DNA of 64,000 bases from Mangifera indica (lineage: Eukaryota; Streptophyta; Magnoliopsida; Sapindales; Anacardiaceae), in assembly GCF_011075055.1 (NCBI RefSeq), contig NC_058149.1, positions 5,586,449 through 5,650,448 on the forward strand. The letters are read 5' to 3'. Each line of letters opens with the position of its first letter. Positions within the stretch are counted from its first letter, which is position 1. A model generated the notes under the pieces. The model had not been told where the DNA came from. It ran no database searches and saw only the letters and a list, made by a program, of their open reading frames with translations. Shown here piece by piece: positions 22,901-35,893 of the stretch. Position numbers and translations under genes: made by a program.

Positions 22901-24190
22901 AGATCTTTTATTCGTAATAGCATTCATAATATTTAGATCATTTAATTCTAAAACATATAAACCATTTGTATTTATTACTTTGCCAATCAGAAATTTTCCA
23001 AAAAGAATCAAACATTCATTACTATTGAACTTCACTTTGTAACCATTTTTATATAAGACAGTTACAAAAATTATGTTTCTAGTAGCTTTACCAAAATACA
23101 AAATCTTGTATAGTCTTAAAAGGTTTTAATAGAAGTGTCAGAGAATGATCCCCTATGACTTCAGCTACAACTCTTGTTCTATTGGCCATCATCAAACTGA
23201 CTTTATTCTTGGATAGTGTAGAACTATTTTGTAAGTCTTGTAATGGCACACATATATGAGATATAGTTATTGAATCTAATATCCAGATTTGATCATTTGA
23301 ATTAGCATTTAGCTCAAATTCTATCACAAATGAAGGAAATATACCTATTTTCTTTTCCTTTAAACTTTGAAGGTATAGAGGACATTTTTTCTTCCAATGT
23401 CTGTCTTTATTACAATAGAAGCATTGCTCTTTGGCCTTGGCCTTGGCTTTCTCTATATTGGTTTGCACTGTCTTAAAGATCCTTTTCTTTGGTCCAACTT
23501 TTGGACCTTTTCAAGGTGATTTACGTTTTTTTCTTTATGCCACTTGTAAAGGCAATGTTGACTTCCACATGCCCTTTCTTTTGCTTATAGAATTCCTAAA
23601 TTTCATTTAGAAGCTCTAGAAGTATACGTTCGATTCTATTCAAATTTTAATTTATTATAAACGGTTTATAACTGTTTAGGGGGGATTGGAGAATCAAATT
23701 CACCTTGACTTTGGGTGGAATTACAACCCCATAAACATTCATCTACTCCAAAATATTTATCATCTTAATGATATGGTCATCTAAAGGCATTCTTTCTCTC
23801 AGTCTCATTCGAAAAAGTATTGCACACAGATCGTACTTGACCACTCATGATTTTTCACCACAAAACTCTTGTAAGGTTATGAGTATATCATAAGCACTCT
23901 GTATGTTTTCATGCTTTGTTTGAAGCTCTCTATTCATCGAAGGTAACGTATAGCTTCATGCTCTCAGATTATCATCTTGCTAGGTTTTGAAAACTTCCCC
24001 TTTATCATCTATGGCATATAGAGCCAAGTCAAGGGGAATGGACGACATACAGAGCCTTTTCAAAAGCAGGAAAATTCTCAAATTTCTTACACAATCTTTA
24101 ACGTTTGACCTAGTCAAATATTGTTATCGAAAACTTATAGCAACATATTATTAGCCATTTATATTCGATTTTATCACAAATATTGAGAAA
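22901..24190 (-). pseudogene. Copia F: gag and protease
   Basis: Minus strand. Gag begins near 24140 with MANNMLL-like sequence after the LTR and is full of stops through 23480. The zinc knuckle CFYCNKDRHWKKKC is in the open frame 23468-23088, where the GH of the knuckle is RH. The same frame holds the protease core IWILDSITISHIC, in which the catalytic DSG/DSA is DSI, and NKVSLMMANRTRVVAEVIG. The protease tail (FGKATRNIIFVTVLYKNGYKVKF) is in another frame at 23101-22883, where it ends in LYVLELNDLN. Confidence 0.8.
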
Positions 24191-24215
24191 ATACAACAAA
24201 GAAAAAATTGGTTTT

Positions 24216-27200
24216 GATGCGGATCTTATGCAAATATTAATTAAGTTCTAGGTTAGTTAAAGATTTAGAATCAAGAAAACAAGAAATGAAGTTCGATATT
24301 TATATTTGACCAAGTAACAACCTAAGACTTAAAAGATGCACCGCCGACCAAAGGAGATTCACCACTAATCTCGAGCCAAGAGAGAAAGGATAAAAAAGAT
24401 AAATACTAAAGAAACAACTTAAGGCTTAAAGAATCACCACCAGCCAAAGAAGTTCCACCACTTAACTCTAGTGAAGAGAAAAAGGATAAAGGAGAAAAGA
24501 ATAATTGAACAAAAACACACCCATGGCTTAAAGAAGAGCCACCAACTAAAGGCAAATCCACCACCAATCTTCGGCCAAGGTGGAAAGATGATAAAGGAAA
24601 TTAGTTGCTCAATGAACAAGCACTATCATTTTCATTAACCAAGTCTCCTTTTTACATAGACATTGTTAAACCTTTATATAGGCACTATTATATTAAACTA
24701 ATACAACTTGGAATTCAAACTAAATATTAATCTAATATAACTTTTGAATTCAAAATAAGGTTAAGCATTAAATTATAGGAAATTCATATTGAGGTAAGGA
24801 ACAAGGAGCTACCTATGGATACTAACCTTGTCCTTGCAAAATAAGGTAACCTTGAGTCGTCCACTTGTTTCCCTTGTCTCCTTCATTAAAGCTTCATTTG
24901 ACTTTGTCTTTACTTTCTCAAGGTGAAATAATACAAGACTAACAAGGTTTAACATAACTAAATACATGAGTAGACTAAAACATGTTTAACCTAATACATA
25001 ATTAAACACATTAGTAACTTCAATTAGGTTAGTTGATAGGCTTGGTCCCAAATGATCATATTACACCCAATGGAGTGGTTTAGACCCAATAACAAGTGTA
25101 AGGCTAGTTGTTATAAGGATGGAACATGGGTTTTGGTAATATTGGTGGCGCTCGATATGGTATAACTTAATGGATCATAAGTCAGCTTCATATCATCCTC
25201 TCTAGGTTGAAAAGGATTAAACCTCAAGTCTGGGAGATTTTTATCATCAATATTTGGTGAAATTTTTTGGAGAATGAACAGTAATATCGAGAGTAGGCAA
25301 TAACTTCAACTAATCATAAAAATGGAACCATAGCAAATCACTTACACAACCCAAGATCTGATATCAGTTGTTGTGGAACTTGTGCAAGTATTAATTAAGT
25401 TCTAGCTACATTAAAGACTTAGAATCCAGAAAACAAGAAAAGAAGTTTCATATTTATATTTAACCCAGTAACAACCCTAGGTTTAAAAGATGCATCACTG
25501 ACCAAGGGAGAAGTACCACCAATCTCCGATCAGAAAAAAAAGGATAAAGGAGATAAATGACCAAGAAGCAACCTAAGGCCTAAAGGATCACCACCCGCCA
25601 AGGCAGTTTCACCATCTACCTTCAAGCAAAAGAGAAAGGATAATAGAGAAAAGAATAATGGACTAAAAACACACCCATGGCCTAAAGAAGAACTACTGGC
25701 CAAAGGCATTTCCACTAGTAATCTCCAACCAAGAGAGAACAGATAAAGGAAACTAGTTCCTTAAAGAACAAGTACCATGATTTTCACTAACAAAGTCTCT
25801 TTTTTACAAGGAGATTTTTAAGCCTTTATATTGGTACAAAATACATTAACTAATACAACTTGGAATTCAAACTAAATATTAATCTAATGCAACTTTTGAA
25901 TTCAAAATAAAGCTAAGCATTAATTTATAGGAAATTCTAAAAGAGGTAAGGGATAAAGAGCTGCCCATGGATGCCAACCTTTTCCTTGCTAAATGCGTTA
26001 ACCATGAGCTACCTCTCTTGTCTTCCTTGTCTCCTCCATTACAGCTTCATTTGACTTTTTCATGTGTTTTCCCAAGGTGAACTAATATAAGACTAACAAG
26101 GCTGAACATAACAAAATACATGAGTAAACTAAAACATGTTTAAACAAATACATTATTAAACACATAAGTAACTTCATTGGGCTTAGATGATAGGTTTGGT
26201 CCCAAGTGATCATATTCTACCCAATGGAGTCGTTTGGACTCAATGACAAGTGTAGGGTTGGTTTGTATAAGGATGGAACATGGGCTCTGATAATGTTGGT
26301 ATAGCTTGAAGTGTTAAAACTTGATAAATCATGGTTTGGCTTCATATCATCCTCCTCGGGTTAAAAAGGATTTGAACTCAAATCCAGGAGGTTTTTATCT
26401 TTTACAAATGGTGAAATTTTTTTATGAATGAATAGTAAAATCTAGAATAAGCAGTAAGTTCAGCAAATCATAATAATGGAATCATAAACAAACTCACATA
26501 TGCAACTCAAGTTTTGATACTAGTTAATGTGCATCTTGTGCAAGTATTAATTAAGTTCTAGCTGAGTTAAAGACTTGGAATCAAGGAAACAAGAAAAGAA
26601 GTTCGATATTTATATTTGATCAAGTAACAACCTAAGGCTTAAAGGATGCACCACCGGCCAAAGGATATCTACCACCAATCTTTGGTCAAGAGAGAAAGGA
26701 TAAAAGAGATAAATGACCAAGAAATAACCTAAGGCTTAAAGGATCACCACCCGCCAAGGGAGTTCCACCACCTAACTCCAGTTAAGAGAGAAAGGATAAA
26801 AGAGAAAAGAATAATTGACCAAAAACACACCCATGGTTTAAAGGAGAACCACCGGCCAAGGGCAAATCCACTACAAATCTTTGGCCAAAAACTAGTTGCC
26901 CAATGAACAAGCACCATGATTGTCATTAACTAAGTCTCTTTTTCACATGGAGATTGTAAGCCTTTATATAAGCACTAAAATACATTAAACTCATACAACT
27001 TGGAATTCAAACTAAATATTAATCTAATACAACTTTCAATTTCAAAATAAAGCTAAGCATTAGGTTATGGTAAATTCCCAAAGAGGTAAGGGATAAGAAG
27101 CCACCTATAGACGCCAACCTTGTCTTTTCCAAATGGGATAACATTGAGGCACCCATTTGTTTCCCTTGTCTCTTTCATTAAAGCTTCATTTGACTTTGTC

Positions 27201-27488
27201 ATGTCCTTTCCCAAGGTGAACTAATACAAGACTAAAAAGGCTTTACATGATAAAATACATTAGTAGACTAAAACATGTTTAAACTAATACATAGTTAAAC
27301 ACATAAGTAACTTCATTGAGCTTAGTTGCTAGGCTTGGTCCCAAGTGATGATAATGCACCCAATGAAGCGGTTTAGACCCAATGACAAGTGTAAGGCTGG
27401 TTGGTATGAGGATGGAACATGGGCATTAGTAATGTTAGTGGAGTTTGAAGTGTCGGAACTTGATAGATCATAGGCTAATTTCATATCA
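24216..27488 (-). mobile_element. Three tandem LTRs of copia F, separated by short leaders
   Basis: Three copies of a ~0.97-kb LTR lie head to tail: about 24216-25195 (5' edge eroded), 25369-26349 (981 bp) and 26525-27488 (964 bp). On the minus strand the LTR begins TGATATGAAG and ends in CACAACA or a decayed form. Between them are ~175-bp leaders (25196-25368 and 26350-26524), each starting with a primer-site-like sequence (TGATATCAGATC at 25366-25355, TAGTATCAAAAC at 26522-26511). The unit period is about 1150 bp. The gag follows the last LTR directly. Small reading frames here are not conserved among the three copies. Confidence 0.85.
24300..24600. repeat. ~100-bp subrepeats within each copia F LTR
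   Basis: Each LTR carries three diverged copies of a CTTAAAGGATCACCACC...AGAGAAAGGATAAA-type unit, here at about 24330, 24425 and 24518. The same trio recurs at 25487-25750 and 26635-26890. They lie in the part of the LTR nearest its 3' end (minus orientation). Confidence 0.75.
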
Positions 27489-29744
27489 GGTTTTATTAGT
27501 GTCTTATATGTGTGAATTTAAACCCTCTTTTATTACATAATCTCATTAGTTCCCACTATTTTATTCAATTCTCGCATTTTCTAGAACAGGATCTAAAAAT
27601 TCTATTAAATAAAATTTCTAGTGGGGAATTGAATTCTTATTAAACATAATTAACCTTATATAATAGAAATCTTGGTTAATTAAATTTAATAAACAGGAAA
27701 CCCTTTCCTATTTATATCCCTATATAAAACTCGATTCAATTTTCATGCCTTTCACTTCGAATAGCTCACATACTAAAAATCTTTGTACCCTCAACTAGTT
27801 AAATCCAAACCATTATGCTTCCCGAAATGGCATTCTTATCATGTCCTCACATAATAGAATTCTTAGTCATGATGTAAGTAACCACCCAAGAACAAGATAA
27901 ATATAATTGCATGACATAAATTTTATATCTCTCACATAATAGAAATCTTGAGATATCAAAATTTATGTTATAGAATTTAATTATCCAATGATGAGAGGCG
28001 TTGATTTAATAATTTTAATTAAAGAGATTTAGGTTTAACTTAATATTTAATTAAGTTCATTTTTGCATGGCATACATACATCACATATATGCATAATATA
28101 AATCATGGTGGAATGATCATGGGATTTTCGAAATTACAGCCTAATGGTAAACTATTCACCTAGGTCTAAGTCTTCATTTGGATAACCTTTGGGTTCTCAT
28201 CCATCCACTTCGATTATATTTGAAACTTAGACACACAAGCCAAATAAATTAAATTAAATTACATTAAATAAATGGGATGGGTTATTTAATACAAACCCCT
28301 TAATAAAATAATATTACAACCTAATTACTTAAAATTTAAAAAATGACAAATTACACCTATGATCATCCCTAAATAATTCATCCATCCGATATGAACTCAT
28401 TCATATCCAATTAAACATCAATCCATAAAATTTGATATAATAAAAACTAATAAACAACATGCAATGATTCAATTATAAATGATATATTGCATAATATAAA
28501 TATTCTTTAATATTTATCTTAAGTAACATTTACCTAAAAAAGAAGGTCATGATGTCATGCACACTTATTTAATTTAATATTATTATTTTTCAAATTATTA
28601 TAAAATGATTATGTCAACTCTCATTCTCAATCTACATTAGGTGCTAGTAGGTATATGTGTAATATAAAAAAAATATTATATTTGTCATCATGTCAATTCT
28701 TGATAACTCTCACATGCAACCATGATTAAGAGCTAGTTGGTATTTATGCGTGACATCTTCATTTAATCAACATTAAACAAAGCGAAAGGGCATATGCATC
28801 ATTTCACATGCCTTCTAAAATGTTCAATTTCATGTCAACATTATATCACATCTTAACTCCCAATCATTATTAGTGCAAGTTGACATACATACAAAATTTA
28901 CCATTTTGTCAAATTGAACTAAATTAAGCAATAAGTATTCATGGCCATTCAAACGTATTATGCATATTCACTTACCATGCCTCATAATTTTTATAGATCA
29001 TATGTAATTACATTAATCACATACATCATTACTTTCATCCAAGTACCTTAATCAACATTGAAACATCATTTAGCTTGTCCAAAAGAGAGCTTTTTATGAT
29101 GGACCATTCATGATATATATGCTCACAAATTAATATATCATTATATATCATTGACTTTAATGCATATACCATACTTGTATGCCTCCAATACATGTATTCC
29201 ATGTACAATACATAAACTAACATCTAAGAAATTTCACCAAGCATATTATATACACAAGGAAGCTGAAACATACACATAGCATCAAGTTTTAATTTTTTTT
29301 TTCCAATTTTCAAGCCAAATCACATAACCAACTACACATGCATGCCCCTAAATCATATCTTTTATACACCAAGCAAAACAATGAACTCAAAACAAAATTT
29401 ATACCTCAATATACATGGCAGTCATGACATGCATCCCCATTCCATGAATCAATAATTCATTAAACAAAGTGAAATGCATATGCATGTCAAGAATAAGCCT
29501 ACTCACATGTATCCTATGAGCACTTCATCATGTACATTCCATATATAACATGAAGAGAAAATAAAAAACCTAGTCCAGACAATCCAGCCGAGACATTGAA
29601 GAAGACTTTATGCTTGGAAAAATCATTTCAAGGCAAAAAGACAACATGCATGCATATATGTAATACATATACATATTATTATGTACATTAAACATATTTT
29701 TGGCTCAAAATGAACACGCAAAGAGCTTTTTTAACTCTAATATC
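27489..29744. other. AT-rich retroelement-derived DNA, unclassified
   Basis: No coding region. 27510-28020 resembles the copia leader seen at 31310-31650 (TTCCCACTATTTTATTCAA and the TTTCTAGTGGG stretch) and has a recurrent CATAATAGAATTCTT-type motif (about 27655, 27850, 27940). 28020-29740 is very AT-rich with many short direct repeats; I recognise nothing in it. It is probably a further decayed leader or LTR. Confidence 0.4.
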
Positions 29745-30765
29745 ATTTTGAAAGAAAGGATGAAGAGAATAGATGCAAAACATGTCAATAAGAGAGAAAA
29801 AATCAATGCATGCAAAATCAACCAAAGAAAGTTAGGGGAGTTTCCTATTATTTTGTCTCTTATAGGGATACAGGATGATGGATTGAGCTCCTCACTTGAA
29901 GAACCTCCAAAGAATGGCACCATCAAGCCAAAAATTCCTTCTTGGCCGAGAGACACTTAGAGAAAAGGGAGAGATTTTTCTAATTTTATTGAGAGATAGA
30001 TATTAGCTCAAATAAACTAAGTAAATTTAAAATGAACTAAAGGTAACATTATATATTAGGGGGTTTAGTTAACAATTAAATAATTATCATTTAGTCCTTG
30101 TAAATTCACAATTTAAAGTGTGACCAAGTTAGTATATCAAACATATACATTAGCCACTCTAATTCTATCTCACAAACATTTTAACTTTTAAAATGTTAAT
30201 TTTTACACCCATATAACCTTTTATATGATTTTCATTATCCTTTATAAGGTGCTAGCCAACCCCAAATAATTAATTCTCCTTATTTAAAGCTTGGTTTATT
30301 GGTGTGATCATTTAGGTTCACTATGGCATAACTATGACTTTTCTTTCAAACAATCTAAAAGGCATCCGAAAACTTAACCGCTATGGTAAACATCTAGCAA
30401 TATGTCATAGCTCTTAAACCATAATGACGAAATACTCCATTAAACCTAATATATCCACTCGTACATTCTATGTAAGCAATATCCTTTTGTTGTCCAATCT
30501 AGATTGATTTTGGACTTATAAATCGTCAAAGCACTAATTTCAAATTTATACAAATTGTCAATTCAAATATTCGAAACACGGTATTACAAACATCATTTTC
30601 ATGACTTACATTACACTCTAGCTAGAGATTCGATTTTCAATATTTATTGACGTTTGCTTTGGAACTTAGATTCGAGACGAGTAAGCAAATATTCAAAACC
30701 TAACACTTTTCGAGTCAATAGATCTTATCTTGATTATCACTTGTATCCATATACAAGGCAAGGTC
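29745..30765. repeat. Dispersed repeat family E, copy 2
   Basis: Matches 20613-21145 in the same orientation and about 59000-60000 in the opposite one. Short open frames on both strands (29700-29960) are chance. At about 30765 it joins copia gag on the minus strand (copy M2). Confidence 0.65.
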
Positions 30766-31200
30766 CTATATGAGTCCGAAAAAGACTACAAGACAAGGTC
30801 AATGGCCAAGTCATTGTCTATAATCATTTTCAGTGATGCCAACTGTTCTATCTAACAAATCATCTTGACTATGTGAGGCCTCACTGTTTCTCCCTCAAAC
30901 TTGCTACACTTATAGAATGCTTCTAAAGCATCCCATAGAGGTAAAGAAGAACAGATTGGGCATCTTTGTCTTCATGTTGTTTCTGTAGCTTAGGTGTCAT
31001 TGTCACCACCATTAAGCACTAATCATTATTGGAGTCATCTAAATACTTATTATCAGTATCATTCTACTCTTATGTGGTATCAGGACCAAGCTCAAGAGGC
31101 GTTGCTCCTTCAAGAACATATAGTTTCTTCTCTTAACGTAGTATGATCTAAAGACTTTAGTACTTATTATTGAAGTTACTACCTTTAAGCCTATTTTCCT
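30766..31200 (-). pseudogene. Copia gag fragment (minus-strand copy M2)
   Basis: Minus strand. Decayed copia gag homologous to 14850-15200 on the plus strand and to 34190-33650 (the region of the Leu/Lys-rich gag core, NDLAIDLVL near 30800). Truncated at its 3' end where family E begins. No open frame of any length. Confidence 0.6.
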
Positions 31201-33313
31201 TTCCAAAATCAATCATAAATTCATGTTTTCTAACATAGTGGGTTTTGATCTACATGTGCATAAAAGTAAATATTAGTAATCTTAATTTTAATTATTTATT
31301 CAACATGGTCTTTATTGAATAAATTTTCCCACTATTTTATTCAAGTCAACAACCCTCTCTATTGGACTTGGAAAATCTCATTGGACTTTCTAGTAGGCTG
31401 AGATCTTATTGCATTAACTATCCTCTTTGCATTGGCACACAAAATTGAATTAATAACATGTAGGTCATCAAACCAATCAGAATACGATCTCTAATTTAGC
31501 ACTTAGCATGAATCAATCATGTGATATCAATTCTAACTCTTGATTTATAGTAAAGTGGATACTACATATCACCTATGCAACAACAATTGCATGTCCCTAA
31601 CTATGACACTAATACACTTTCACCTTCACTTTGGCAAATAAGTTATGTGTACTAGTTAAGTCAAACCCAATATGAATAATCATTTGGTCTTTTGCCTGCT
31701 AGAAGTACACCCTTCGCTTTGGCTAACAAGGTCTCAATGAATATGGGCTTGTCCCAAATCATCATATTGGAATGCATTGGTTATTTTCAACTTAATTTGT
31801 TTAGGGATTTATTATGGTTTATTTAGCATGTGAGTTGATTTTTTGAAAAATAAAGCCTAACACGCATATTACAACGTAAATCATAATTGCGCTAATACAC
31901 AAGTTTTAACTAATGTCATTTCTCGAGCCATAGGAATTAACTGATCAACCTCGTTCTTGCTCTTAAAGCTTTAAAAATTTGTTCGTCTTTAAATTTAATA
32001 AGTACATGGTTTTGTTTCTTAGTTACATTTTTCTAATTTAAAAAAAATAAATCCTATTCTAATTTTACATTGGTAAAATAGAAACCTCAAGTTACATGTT
32101 AGCAGATTTAGGTGAGAAAAAAGGTATATCAGAAATAAGAGAGAAGGCAAAATGCATAGGCCCTATTTTATTAAAAAATAAAAACCCAAATATGAAGCAT
32201 TTAATATAAATCGTCCAACTGTATACTAGACACCATGCATATCACCCAAACATGCGTACAATAATGAAAAATTATTTTTACCCAAGCATTAATTTTACTT
32301 TAATCTTTCAAATTTTATATAATTGTAACTCAACCCTAAAGGCTAGACAAATTGCAATTCAGCCCTAGTTCATCAAAACAAGACTAAATTGAATTTTTCT
32401 ACCTTAGCCAGACATGTAGGTAGGTTGCTAGTTGTGCATGCCATGATTATGAAAGTCACCAAAATTACAAAAGCATTCACAGCTTATGAAACAACTTCGT
32501 GTTGCCCACACTTTGCTAAATTTTACATTCTAAATTGCATTAATGATAAAATTGCTACTAAATTTTTATAACAGTAGTTACAAAATTATAAGCACCATTC
32601 AATATCAAAAATAATAATAATAATAATCGAAGACCACTGTACACTGGTTGCACCAAAAACAATCACGGCTTAGGCAGAAAAACTACCCAACCACGCGCAA
32701 GTTCAAGGTGCAACGAGTGCACTAACGGCAATGCATAACCTAGAAAAAACTATCTAGGTGAGTGTCATTTAGTGATACACCAACTTGTACCTCAATAACA
32801 GGATAGGGCAAAGACTGCCCTACCATGTCCTACGTTGACCCAAAGACAATTTTTGTCGAAGCGCACATCGTGGCATGGAGTAGCCTTATCGTGCATGACA
32901 TCACCCTATTTAGTTTTCATTCCAGTAATGCAAGGTGGTGTTTCTAACCTCAATTTCTAGACTTTCCAATGATAGAAAATCTAGAAGCTATCGTGCAAAG
33001 GCAAACCAATCATCATGTGAGCAGTGGTGGTGCGTAAACCACTCTCATGTGACAAACCAACGATCAATCTTGAATTTAATCCTGCATCAATAATTAACTC
33101 AAGAAAATTTTAGGAATAATCACTCACTAAATTTAACACATCTTTACATTGTCATTGAACTCAACAAATCGTATGGCAACATAATTGTAATTCAACTTTA
33201 CCAAATTTAAGGTTTTGATTATTTATCAATTACATACAATGACATATAAAGATAATTAAAACTTGTACGTATATTTTCATGAAAATATGTCTAAACGATG
33301 GCTTTGATATCAC
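31201..33313 (-). other. Long leader of copia copy M2
   Basis: Untranslated leader between primer site and gag. The minus strand reads TGATATCAAAGC right after the LTR end at 33314, a two-mismatch version of the tRNA-Met site. The part nearest gag (31200-31900) matches the leaders at 34200-34590, 36010-37110 and 41470-42060 and carries repeated CTTTGGCAAACAAG-type motifs. 32600-32630 is an (AAT)n run. 32640-33080 is less AT-rich and matches nothing else in the window. Confidence 0.6.
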
Positions 33314-35893
33314 TGTAGGGTTTTAGGGCACCATTAACTAGCAACGTAGTGAAATTAAAAATTTTAAAAATTATCAAAGATCCTAAAACCCATCCAAGAT
33401 ACTTGTTTTAATTCATAGATTCATGAACATGTTAAACAAACATAGGGTGCTTAGAAATTATATCTACGTTGTTGGCTCTTCTAAGACTACACGTGGTTAT
33501 GTAAAGATCGCTATTATCCACATAGACCACAAATGGGAGGCAATCCAATAAAAAGGCTACTAAGGCTTCTATCGACTAGATCTTGGAAATTGGATCATGG
33601 CAAAATGAGAAAAATGTCACAACAATGGAAGCTTGCGTCAACAAGGTTTTAGGCATGAAGCTACCTTTCGTACTTCTTCGTCAACCTACTTATATACACA
33701 TCAACTCCTTTAGTGTTTTCTCCTTTCATTTAGGTTAAAATTCATAATGAAATTAGCCCACGATTTAGGGAAGGATTTTAACACCAAGTCAATGTAAGCT
33801 TATTATCCATGATGAAGTCTATGTTTGCCAACCACTTAATACAACAAATCATCTTAACCACATAAGGGCTAACTTGTCTTCCCTCAAAGGTTCGCAATCA
33901 AATAGTGCACTTGACATGTGAAATATAACTCTCGAATGTGTGCAATTATGGATTGCATATCCATTTCCTTAGGTTGTTTTTGAAGCACAAATGATATGAA
34001 AGTCAGCATGAGGCATTGAACTTCACAAAGTCATTAAGATACTTATTAAAAATATCTTTTTGCTCCTAAGTGTCATCAAGACTACGCTTAAGGGGCAATG
34101 ACTCCTCAAGGATGTATAACCTCTTCTCCTGACACAAAATAATCAAAAACTTTTTGTACCAATTAGTGAAGTTGCTTCCAAAAAACCTATTTTCTTTTTT
34201 GAGAATTGATTTATACATTGGGTTTAACATTGTGATTTTATTATCTACAATTTATAGATAAAAAAATTAATCATTTTATTTAATATTCATTTTAATTACG
34301 AATTTAGTAATTAAAATGCTCCCACTATTTACGTTAAGTTAATAGCCCATATTATTGAACTTAAGAAGTTCTGGTTAATTTCCTAGTAGACCAAAACCAC
34401 ATTGCATTAATTCTCCCATTCATTTTAGCGAATAGCTTTGAATTAATTGAATAGGAAAATTTCAAATAAATCACCAAAAGCCCATGATCTTAAGTCAAGT
34501 GTTACCCTAACAAATCATGCGACCTCAGATGTAACTCATAGCATTAATAGGGTGGCTATTACATATCTCCATCCATTGGCAAATGCATTTCCTACTCATG
34601 TCAACTAAGGCTTACATGGCTTAGCTACAACATTGTCCAATTGACATGGCTAAGGCTTGCACACAAATATGTGTCCACTAGCATAGCTATGACTTGCATG
34701 ACATGGCTACAAATTGGTCTGTAAGTTTTTATTACAAGGTGTCAACTAGTATCATGCATTTGCATGTTTGGCACCTATTTCACTAAGTGCACAGCTAACA
34801 CTTGGTCAAGATATAGTCAAGCTGACTCTTCTAAACTAGGCAATCTTTATCCATTTTTTCTCTCTCTCTCGGCCCTGAACACTAGGATTATCAACAAACA
34901 CTTAACTCCTCTGAGTTCAATTTAACTTCTTTATGCATATAACCCATAAGCTCTCTATCAGGTTGGTAGTATCTAGATTTGGGATGAATCTAAACATAGA
35001 TCAAGACTAGCCTCTAGTAAAGTATCATGGCCACCTAAATAACAAAGTGTGAGTAAACATATCTTAAGCTTTTACGACGCCATAATTATATGCAATTCAA
35101 TCCTTTTATCAACTAGTATCTCTTAAGGCTAAGACCGAGAAGTGTTTCTATCTTATTAGTTCCTCAGTATAAACTTATACACATTAATGACTAATATAGA
35201 TTAGGCTACAACTTTATCCCACTGTGGTCATAGATTCAATCAATCATAGATGTCATTCAGTATTCTCATGTGACATATCTTTTCCTGTGCTCAAGAGTGA
35301 CAAATCTTTTATCGATCAAATATAATCTCCTTATATCTCACGATATGACTGATTATTATTTTTATAGTTACCCTAATTATGATGGCATGTTAGATAATGT
35401 CAAACCATACAGATCCTTACATGAAACAATCTGGAAATCTTAAGTGAAAGGATCACATGCACCCCTATGTTCAAAAGATTTATTTTATAGACACTGAAGC
35501 AACCATCCATATGGATATCCTCTAATTGGGTTAATCCAATGAACACATTTACAATATGCACCTATGTGTTGTACCAAGTTGTTTATAATAACTTTAACAT
35601 GTGAGAACTATTGCCACTTTTGCAAGGTCGCTTAACATTATAATAATCATATCATCATTGTGTGTGCCCTTATTCATTGCAATGTTAGAATTATGGCCAT
35701 TTCTAGAATGACCACTTAATGTGTACCTAGGGTTCTCATGATTAATTGTCTGATCTTCTTGTCATAGTTCCACCATTCTAAAGCTATGTTATTTGTACAA
35801 TTATATAAATAAAAAACATATAAATTAAATAACAATAAATCCTTTTATTAATGATTAATATAAAATTACATCTACAAATGTCAAATTCGATTG
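33314..35893 (-). mobile_element. Copia LTR interrupted by leader and gag of its own family
   Basis: Minus strand. The LTR part from TGCCTTAGAGCC (35893) to about 34595 matches plus-strand 18410-19700. The last part, 33650-33314, matches 19850-20141 and ends GGGTTTTAGGG...CTACA-like before the primer site. Between them, 34590-34200 is leader and 34200-33650 is gag of the same family in the same orientation. Together the LTR pieces (~1.64 kb) approximate one LTR. Template switching or illegitimate recombination is a likely origin. Confidence 0.6.
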
